64,000 nt of DNA from Aureococcus anophagefferens (lineage: Eukaryota > Sar > Pelagophyceae > Pelagomonadales > Pelagomonadaceae): contig NW_008705561.1 in NCBI RefSeq assembly GCF_000186865.1, positions 435,711 to 499,710 on the forward strand, written 5' to 3'. The position numbers were made by a program, and so were the translations under genes. The notes under the pieces are model-generated. The model did no database searches and had not been told where the DNA came from. It saw only the letters and a program-made list of their open reading frames with translations. Shown here in pieces: positions 48,393-55,195 of the stretch. Each line of letters begins with the position of its first letter. The first letter of the stretch is position 1.

Positions 48393-49814
48393 TCACGCGA
48401 AGCCCTCAGCGAGGCACCGGTCGAGGCGCGGGCGGACCGTGGCCGGGTCCTCGATGTAGGACTGGTGCTCGAGAAAGATCGCGAGGTTGTGGTCCGCCCA
48501 CTCGGCGCAGTAGGGCGCCGCGCCCGGGAACCGCCTCCGCCGCGCGACGTACTCGGAGACGAGGAGGTACTTGTAGCCGAGCGTCTTCTCCGCGTGGTTG
48601 CGGCCCGCGTGCTCCTTGCTCGAGAGGATCGGGACGGAGCCGGCCATGACGGCCTCGAAGAAGCGGAGGGACCAGGGCATGTCGCCCGCGGGCGCGAGCG
48701 TGAACCGGGACCGCGCGAGTTTCTCGTAGTAGGCCGGGTCGCAGGTCGCCTTCTTGCAGGTCGTGGCCCCCGTCGTGAAGTTGAGCGCGATGGGCCGGAA
48801 GCCCGCGAGCGCGCCGTCGCCGCCGACGGACCGGTCGTAGGCGCCGAGCGGCACGTGGGTCGCGGCGTCTTTGACCGACGTGTCCAGCAGCACGGAGTCC
48901 GCCGTGAAGTAGCGCTTCACGAAGGGGAGCACCCAGGCGCGCATGCGCGCCGCGACGCGCGACGAGAAGACGACGGGGTCGTAGTCCTTCCGTAAAGCGT
49001 AGTCGAGGAGCGACGCGCCGTCGTCGCCGTCGCCGTCGTAGAGGCGCCCCATGAAGTTCAGGTCGACGTCGCGCGTCGACGTCGCCGCGTAGTGGCGCGC
49101 GGCCTCGATCTGGGACCGCGGGAACATGAGGTAGCGGCGCGTGTCCTCGATCGTGCCCCGGATGATCGCGGACGCGTTCCTCCGCCCGCGGTTCAAAATC
49201 TGGTAGTTGCAGCAGCTCGCCTGCATGTCCCGGCTCAGCGCCGCGTCGCCGGGCGATGCGGACACGTGGGCCTCCTGGAATATGCCGAAGCACGCGCTCT
49301 CCACCGCGCGCGGGCCCGGGTAGTGCGTCCGGTTCGCGTCGTCGTGCCGTCGCGGCGGCGGGTCGTCGCAGAAGCTCTCGAGCGTCGCCGCGGCGGCCGC
49401 GGCGTCCGCGAACTCGCGGGCGACGGCGTCGCAGCGCGGGCCGGGCGACGCGTCGAGGAACGAGGCGCCGGCGCAGCAGCGGACGCACGCGTTTGGGCAC
49501 GCGTCCGCCGCGGCGACGCCGGAAGCGCCCGTCTGGCGGCAGAGGCGGGCCCGCTTCTCCGGCGGCTTCTTCTGCGTGGCGTTGCAGGTCTGCTTCGCGC
49601 CCCGGGGGCCGACCCAGTGCCACCCCGGGTCCTCGGCCTCGAAGAAGGGGCACCCGATGCCGTGGCCCAAATTCCACCACGCCGGCGGGCCCTTCTTTGA
49701 CCCGATGGTTTTCTTAATTGGCGCGTCGGCCGCGGCGCCGGCCTGCTTCTCCCGCCGCGTTTTTCCCGCGGACGCGACGGCGCCGAGCAAGACGACGCGT
49801 AGCAAGCGCGTCAT
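48393..49814 (-). CDS. Exostosin-like (GT47-type) glycosyltransferase, paralogue 3
   Basis: A 473-residue protein with a signal peptide (MTRLLRVVLLGAVASAGK). It shares GHGIGCPFFEAEDP, CPNACVRCCAGASFLDA, YLMFPRSQIEAARHYA, DVDLNFMGRLYDGD and the GT47 core KLARSRFTLAPAGDMPWSLR, FFEAVMAGSVPILSS with paralogues 1 and 2. The C-terminal about 360 bp are nearly identical in DNA to paralogue 2, 7 kb away. That points to recent duplication or gene conversion across the intervening MYND array. Confidence 0.75.
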   Translation of the reverse strand: MTRLLRVVLLGAVASAGKTRREKQAGAAADAPIKKTIGSKKGPPAWWNLGHGIGCPFFEAEDPGWHWVGPRGAKQTCNATQKKPPEKRARLCRQTGASGVAAADACPNACVRCCAGASFLDASPGPRCDAVAREFADAAAAAATLESFCDDPPPRRHDDANRTHYPGPRAVESACFGIFQEAHVSASPGDAALSRDMQASCCNYQILNRGRRNASAIIRGTIEDTRRYLMFPRSQIEAARHYAATSTRDVDLNFMGRLYDGDGDDGASLLDYALRKDYDPVVFSSRVAARMRAWVLPFVKRYFTADSVLLDTSVKDAATHVPLGAYDRSVGGDGALAGFRPIALNFTTGATTCKKATCDPAYYEKLARSRFTLAPAGDMPWSLRFFEAVMAGSVPILSSKEHAGRNHAEKTLGYKYLLVSEYVARRRRFPGAAPYCAEWADHNLAIFLEHQSYIEDPATVRPRLDRCLAEGFA

Positions 49815-49971
49815 GCTGTGAGGTTTTGCCGCGGGACCTTTGGCGACTTTTGGCGCCTGTGAGGCCCCTCAGCCTCCCGCCCTGCGGTTCCTCCCCGCCC
49901 CTCTACGTTTAGAGACGCGTCGAGGCGACTTTGGGGCAGCTCACACTGCTCCACACACTCGTACCGACACC

Positions 49972-51255
49972 TTAAACCGCGTCCTCGGCGTCGTCGTCGA
50001 AGGCGTCGCTCGCGGCCGCGGCCGCGGCCCACGCGTACGCGCTCGACCGGCGGCGCAGCTCGCGGCGCCGCTCGCTCCGCTCCGCGCGGCGCGCGGCGAG
50101 GCGCGGCTCCCAGTAGCGCGCGCGCCAGGCGTCGTAGGGCTCGTCGTCCGGCGGCGCGCGTCCAGAGCCCCGGAGGCTCGCCGGGACCCAGAGCTGGGCG
50201 CTCGACGGCCGCTTCGGGAGCGCGTGGACGTCCTCGGCGGTAATCATCGTCGAGAACTTCGTGGCTCCCGCGAGCGCGTCCCAGTGGAAGTTGCGGCGGA
50301 TGGCGAACAAGATCTGGTCGTCGACGATGTCCGCCTTGACCAGCGTCGCGACGACGTAATCCGCCTCGGACAGGGCGGGCTCCGCGCCCGCGCGCTCGTC
50401 CTCCGCCGAGAGCGCCGCGTACTTGTCGAGGAGCATCTCCTCGAGGTCCAAAGGAGTAGGGCCAAAGTCGCAGACGTCCTCGTCCCGTAAAAGTTGCCGC
50501 CGTCGGATCGCGAAGAGCTCCGCGATGGAGTTGGCGAGGACGACGACGACGAGGATCGTGTACGCGGACAGCGCGATCGTGAAGCGCTGGCCCCGCGAGT
50601 GGTGGAAGTTAAAGTCGCCGTAGCCGACGGTCGTCGACGTGATGACCGCGAAGTAGATTGCGTCGGACCATTCGAGCTCGTCGTCGCCCTTGCGGAACTC
50701 GGCGACGCCGACCACGAACCCCGCGAGCAGCAGCGCCACGGGCGCGGCGGCGAGCAGGTAGCGCTTCCAGTACTTGACGACGCGCGACACGTCGCGCGGC
50801 CGGTACTCGTCGATCGGCAGGCTCCGCGTGTCGACGACGCGGACGCCGAGGAGCGCCAGGGCCGCCTACGCGCGAGACGGGTTTCGAACGTCGACGACGG
50901 GTTTCGGACGCCGCGGTAAAGCCTCCGTGCCCCGTCGAAGCCAGCCCTGGACGGCGCTCATGTAGCGTGCGATGATGGAGAAGACGAGGACGATGCCCGC
51001 GGGCGCGTACGCGGTCACGAACCACTTGCCCGCGACGGTCGTCGGCGTCACGTCGCCGAAGCCCACGGTCGTGAGCGTCATCGACAGGAAGTAGATCGTC
51101 TTCCCCGTGTGCCACTCCTCGAGCCTTTTGAGCACGGCGATACCCACGTAATAATACATGAAGACGGCTAAGGCGTCGCGACCAACGGGCGCGAGGCGCC
51201 GGAGCGCCGGGTGGGCGAGGCACCGCTTCACGCGGGCCATGAGCGGCGGAGACAT
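49972..51255 (-). CDS. Two-pore-domain potassium channel (TPK/KCO type)
   Basis: Two exons (51255-50956 and 50865-49972) give 397 residues. The first pore is FLSMTLTTVGFGDVTPT and the second FAVITSTTVGYGDFNF, each flanked by hydrophobic segments (DALAVFMYYYVGIAVL, TAYAPAGIVLVFSIIARY; LLAAAPVALLLAGFVVG, TIALSAYTILVVVVLANSI). This is a complete two-pore subunit; two subunits make a K+ channel. The long C-terminus has FAIRRRQLLRDEDVCDF and an acidic/Arg-rich tail but no clear EF-hand. The 90-bp intron (50866-50955) joins YMS to AALALLG in phase. Because the pore loops are exact, K+ selectivity is expected. A start further upstream cannot be excluded. Confidence 0.85.
50866..50955 (-). other. 90-bp intron, possible old introner
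   Basis: Assigned GC donor (GCCGTCCA) and CGTAG acceptor followed by GCGGCCCT; phase 0. The flanking octamers agree at only about 5 of 8 bases and the body contains a direct repeat (CGAAACCCGTC twice) rather than the family B core. Length and acceptor resemble family B, so it may be a decayed or unrelated element. Confidence 0.5.
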
Positions 51256-51424
51256 CGTGACGCGTCGATTTGTTGTGTTGAGCGTCGGGGCGACGAGCGC
51301 ACGGAACGGCGCGCGAGCGGTCAGGAGGACGCGGGCGCGAGAGATGGGCAAGCATGTGGCGACGACTTCACCAAAACTCGTTTCACACGGCACGATGGCT
51401 GCCCATCGACCCATGTGAGGAGGC

Positions 51425-52399
51425 ATGCGCCGGCGCCGCTGCGCCACCGCTTGCATCGCTGCCGCCTGCATCGCCGGCACGCTGCTGCTCGCGCTCACGT
51501 CGTTCGCCGCGCCGCCAACGCGACCGCCGCGACCGCGACCCGCCGCCTGGAACGCCACGACGACCCTCGAGCGCGCCGTGCGCGAGCAGCGCGCCGTGAA
51601 CGTGGCGGAGCTCTTCGCGCGCGCGCGCGCCGCCGCGGGCGTCGCCGCCGCGCCCACGGACGCGTCCATCGCGCGCGCGTGGCGCCGGCGGCGGCCGACG
51701 CCGCTCGTCGTCCGCGCGCCGCGGCTGGCCTACGTGCGCGTCTTCAAGGCGGGCAACGACGCGCTCCACCACCACATGCTCCACGTCTGGGCGAACGCGA
51801 CGGCGGGCCCCGCCGTCACCTTCACCTTCGTCCGCGACCCGCTCGCGCGCTTCGCGTCGGCCTACGGCGAGATCGAGATGCGGCTGACCGAGCGGTGCGC
51901 GGGCGACGCCGCGGCCGCGGCCGCGGCGGCCGTCTTCCTCCGCGCGGCGCCGGCGGCGCGGCCGCGGGCGTTCCTGGCGGACTTTGTGCTGGGGCCCGGG
52001 CTGGCCGCGTACCGCGACGCCCGCGCGGCCGGCGGCGAGGGCTGCCTGGTCCGCGAGGCCGTGCTCGAGCACGCGTGGCCCATGGCGTCCTTCGTCGCGC
52101 CGCTCCGCCCCGGGTTCGTCGGGCGCCTCGAGACCTTCGACGACGACCTGCGGCGCCTCGCGGCGCGCGTCGGCGCGCCCCTGCCGTGGGACCCGGCCCT
52201 CGGGAGGCACGGCGCCGTCGCCGCGGAGCGCCTCTCGTTCGAGGCCGCGCGGCGCCGCGCCCAAGCCGCGCTCCGAAGCGACGCCGGCGTGCGCCGCGCG
52301 GCCTGCTACCTCTACTTCGACGACTTTAGCCGCTTCGGCTACGACGTCCCGCCCGAGTGCCGGCGGCTGCCCGTGACGACCGCGCGCGGCGTCCCCTGA
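51425..52399 (+). CDS. Type II membrane sulfotransferase-like protein
   Basis: A 324-residue protein with a short basic N-terminus and a signal anchor (CIAAACIAGTLLLALTSFA), as in Golgi type II enzymes. RLAYVRVFKAGNDALHHHML (about 100-119) resembles the 5'-PSB loop of the chondroitin/HNK-1 sulfotransferase family (P-K-V-A-S/G-x-x). TFTFVRDPLARFASAYGEIE is a good 3'-PB element (F-V-R-D-P-x-x-R-x-x-S-x-Y). LETFDDDLRRLAARVG fits the later helix. It likely sulfates glycans; specificity unknown. Its stop is 7 bp from the stop of the convergent gene. Confidence 0.7.
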   Translation: MRRRRCATACIAAACIAGTLLLALTSFAAPPTRPPRPRPAAWNATTTLERAVREQRAVNVAELFARARAAAGVAAAPTDASIARAWRRRRPTPLVVRAPRLAYVRVFKAGNDALHHHMLHVWANATAGPAVTFTFVRDPLARFASAYGEIEMRLTERCAGDAAAAAAAAVFLRAAPAARPRAFLADFVLGPGLAAYRDARAAGGEGCLVREAVLEHAWPMASFVAPLRPGFVGRLETFDDDLRRLAARVGAPLPWDPALGRHGAVAAERLSFEAARRRAQAALRSDAGVRRAACYLYFDDFSRFGYDVPPECRRLPVTTARGVP

Positions 52400-52406
52400 G
52401 CGCGTG

Positions 52407-53936
52407 TTACGCCGCGGCGGGCGTGGGCTCCGGCGGGGGCGACGAGAAGGACGAGCGGAGGGCGTAGTCCGCCGCGTGGACGCGCCGCTGGGACGTCGAC
52501 GACTTGAGGTCGCGCCGCGACTTCGAGCTCCGGACGTCGCGGCGCGCGGGCGACACCATGGTGAGGATCTTGTCCCCGGCGGGCGACGGGTAGTCGAGCC
52601 AGTTCGGCGGCCGCGGGAAGCCCATGAGGTTCTTGGGCGCGAGGATGCCCTCGGAGCTCACGACGATGGGCGCGGCCTTCTTCCGCGCGCGGCCGCCGGG
52701 CGTCTTCGGCGGCGCCTTGTAGCCGCAGGTCAGGTTCAGCGACGCCCGCGCCTCGTCCGTGATGGGCGGCGCGTTGGGGTCGCAGGGGTCGTAGGCGCAG
52801 GGGCCCGGCCCGTCCGCGCACCGGAGCTTGCCCGCGTGGCGCATGCCGTCGATGAGCTCCAGCCGGTCCGCGGACCCGAACATGCGCTGGCGCACGACCG
52901 TCTTCTTGCCCGGCTGCCGCCGCTTCGGCGGCGGCCAGGACGCGCCGGGCTTGGCGTTGGGCCACCACGCGCGCGCGAGGTTGTGGCGGTCGTCGCCGTC
53001 CGCGTCGACGGGGTCCGGGCCGTGCCTCCGGACGGCCTTGGCGGACGCGGGGTCCGCCAGCACCTTGTGGAGCCCCGCGTGCTCGTAGACCGGCAGCGGC
53101 TTGCGCTTCGGGATCTCCTGGGGGCAGCACTCGCGGGGCACGCCGCAGAGCATGTAGGGCCGCCGCGTCTGGAGCCGCTTCTTCTCCGCGAGGATGACGT
53201 CGTAGTAGAAGGAGCCCTCGCCGTTGATGTCGATGTAGGACGTGGGCCCCTCCTTGCCCTCCATGAAGGCCACGCGCCGCTCGCTCTCGCCGATGGTGTA
53301 GCTCTTGTGCGCGTTGCCCGCGGCTTTCGTCGTGGCCGTCGTCTTCGCGAAGTGGATCTCGTCCTCGTAGGCGCCGGGGACGGCCCGCACGTCGATGGGG
53401 TCCTTCTCGAAGCGCTCGGCCCGCGCGAACTGCGACCCGTAGCACGCGTCCAGCGCCCGGGGCATCGCGTACTGCTCCTGCGACCGCACGCTGCACGCGA
53501 CGACCGCGCCCATGGTCGCGCCGCCCCAGGTCCGCTCCGTGAGCTCGCGCACGGTCTCCTCGGCCGTGCGGCCCTTGGTCGTCTTGCGCATGGGCGCGCG
53601 GAACTCCGCGCACACGGGCGGCGCGGTGCCGAACGACCCGTCGCCCTCGCCGCCGAGCTCGTAGCGCTCGGGCCCGGGGCCGGACGCGCACCAGCGCGCC
53701 GCGCCGCCGCAGGCGACCTCCCAGCCGCCGGCGCCGCCGCCGCCGATGGACCGCAGGTAGGAGAAGGCGTCCTCGCGGGCGCTGCGCCCGAAGGTCGACG
53801 TGCCGTGGAACTGGCCCCGGGGGTTGTCGAACTGGCTCGGGATCTGGAAGTCGGCGCCGCTCGGCGACGCGTCGGGGATCTCGAAGAGGCCGTCGGGCAC
53901 GACGAGGCCCCGCTCCTCGAGCACGGGCGTCGTCAT
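52407..53936 (-). CDS. Unknown protein with Pro-Gly-rich (SHIPPO-like?) segments
   Basis: A 509-residue soluble protein without signal or membrane segments. Short PG motifs followed by Tyr recur: GPGPERYELGG, VPGAYEDEIHF, GPGPCAYDPCDP, with basic and Pro-rich text between them. Such spacing is seen in sperm-tail PG-rich (SHIPPO) proteins that decorate microtubules, but the match is weak. RSIGGGGAGGWEVACGG, EGSFYYDVILAEKKRLQTR and FPRPPNWLDYPSPAGD are further landmarks. The C-terminus is Ser/Arg-rich. I do not recognise a family. Confidence 0.5.
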   Translation of the reverse strand: MTTPVLEERGLVVPDGLFEIPDASPSGADFQIPSQFDNPRGQFHGTSTFGRSAREDAFSYLRSIGGGGAGGWEVACGGAARWCASGPGPERYELGGEGDGSFGTAPPVCAEFRAPMRKTTKGRTAEETVRELTERTWGGATMGAVVACSVRSQEQYAMPRALDACYGSQFARAERFEKDPIDVRAVPGAYEDEIHFAKTTATTKAAGNAHKSYTIGESERRVAFMEGKEGPTSYIDINGEGSFYYDVILAEKKRLQTRRPYMLCGVPRECCPQEIPKRKPLPVYEHAGLHKVLADPASAKAVRRHGPDPVDADGDDRHNLARAWWPNAKPGASWPPPKRRQPGKKTVVRQRMFGSADRLELIDGMRHAGKLRCADGPGPCAYDPCDPNAPPITDEARASLNLTCGYKAPPKTPGGRARKKAAPIVVSSEGILAPKNLMGFPRPPNWLDYPSPAGDKILTMVSPARRDVRSSKSRRDLKSSTSQRRVHAADYALRSSFSSPPPEPTPAAA

Positions 53937-54263
53937 CGTGCGGCGCGCGCGGCGGCGCCGCGCGACGACGAGAGCGCGGCGCTAAAAAACGCCTCCGAGG
54001 GCTTTGTTGAATGTGGAATCCAAAGGTGCAGTTGGTTGCGCGCGCCAGACCGGACCTCGGACGTCGTAGGCGCGCGTCGCCGCGGCCGCCGTCGCGTCGC
54101 CGATGTCGCGGCACCGGCTGCGCCGCGACGGGGGTCGCCGAGCCGTCGGCCCGTCCCGCGGCGCCGCGCCGCTCCGACGCGCGCGACGCTCACTTGCGCT
54201 CCGCCGCGCGGGACGCTCGCCGCGGAGCGGCGCCCCTCCCCCCGGAAGCACGCCACCACCTTC
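53937..54263. other. Intergenic stretch, no gene seen
   Basis: 327 bp between two minus-strand genes. It must contain the promoter of the upstream-reading 53936 gene and the 3' end of the YbaB gene. No recognisable protein or RNA feature. Confidence 0.5.
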
Positions 54264-54773
54264 TTACTTGCCGTCGCCGAGGGTCTTGGCGATGTCCTTC
54301 TGCATCTCCATCATGATGCCCTTCATCTTGCCGAGCGCCTCCGTCTGCGCCTTCTTCGCGGCGTCGGTGACGGCGGCGGAGACGGCTTCTTCGCCCTCCT
54401 TGAGCGCGTCGGGCTGCACCTCGACGGACACGGGCTGGCCCTGGCCGTCGTAGGTGACCTTGACCTTGCCGCCGAGGCCCGTGCCCTCGACGACGACCGC
54501 CTTCATCTTCGCGGACATCTTCTCGCGGAACTCCATGGCGAGCTTCATCTCCTCCTCGGAGATCTCGCCCATGCCGGGCACGCTCATGCCCGACCCGCCG
54601 CCCGCGGGCGCCGCGGGCTTCGACTCCTCCTCCGGCGGCGCGCCGCCGAAGAGCGTGCGCGGCGCGAGCGCGAAGGCGCGCCGCCGGCCGGCGTGGAGCC
54701 GCGGGGCCGCCGGCGCGAGCCGGAGGGCCGCGCAGGCCGTGAGGAGGAGCGCGTAGAGCGCGGAGCGGGCCAT
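54264..54773 (-). CDS. YbaB/EbfC-type nucleoid-associated protein, plastid-targeted
   Basis: A 169-residue protein. The N-terminus MARSALYALLLTACAALRL is a signal-like sequence followed by an Arg-rich region with RRRAFALAPR and GGAPPEEESKP, fitting a bipartite plastid presequence. From about residue 70 it is a YbaB/EbfC protein: MKLAMEFREKMSAKMKAVVV, GGKVKVTYDGQGQPVSVEV and AVTDAAKKAQTEALGKMKGI. These dimeric proteins bind DNA and help organise nucleoids or recombination in bacteria and plastids. Length of the mature part matches the family. Confidence 0.85.
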   Translation of the reverse strand: MARSALYALLLTACAALRLAPAAPRLHAGRRRAFALAPRTLFGGAPPEEESKPAAPAGGGSGMSVPGMGEISEEEMKLAMEFREKMSAKMKAVVVEGTGLGGKVKVTYDGQGQPVSVEVQPDALKEGEEAVSAAVTDAAKKAQTEALGKMKGIMMEMQKDIAKTLGDGK

Positions 54774-55195
54774 CGTCGCGGACTGCTACTCGGTGCTCAA
54801 GCCTCGAGAGTCTTCAAGCTCGCGAGCGACTTGGCGCATGAAGCCTGCATGTTGCAGATTTCGAGCGGCGTGCGCATCCGTCCTGGCGTTCTCGAAGCGC
54901 ACCATGTCCCGAGGCCCGTCGGCTGCATGCCTACTCGCGATGCTGGGTGGTGCTGAGCTAGGTAACCCTCCGGAAAAATCGAAGAAGGGGCCCATAAGGT
55001 CGAAATTTGGGCGGGAGAGCGCAGACCCTTGGCGCTGGACATCCAGCCCGGTCGACCGAGGCCCGGCCGCGCATCGCGCGCGCAATACACGACGCAGGCC
55101 TCGGATGTCGCCGCGCGGCGCCGATGCACACCGAGGTTGAAGGCAATGAGAGCCTAATGAGCAATTTCTGCCACTGAGTTCTTGATCTCGGCGCG
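54774..55195. other. Intergenic region between divergent YbaB and trifunctional-enzyme genes
   Basis: About 420 bp, probably a bidirectional promoter. No coding signal on either strand. It is locally less GC-rich than the genes on either side (for example around 55135-55190). Confidence 0.5.

Noticed and set aside
52407..53936. Firm assignment as a ciliary SHIPPO protein
   Set aside because: Only three loose PG-Y motifs; insufficient for a family call.
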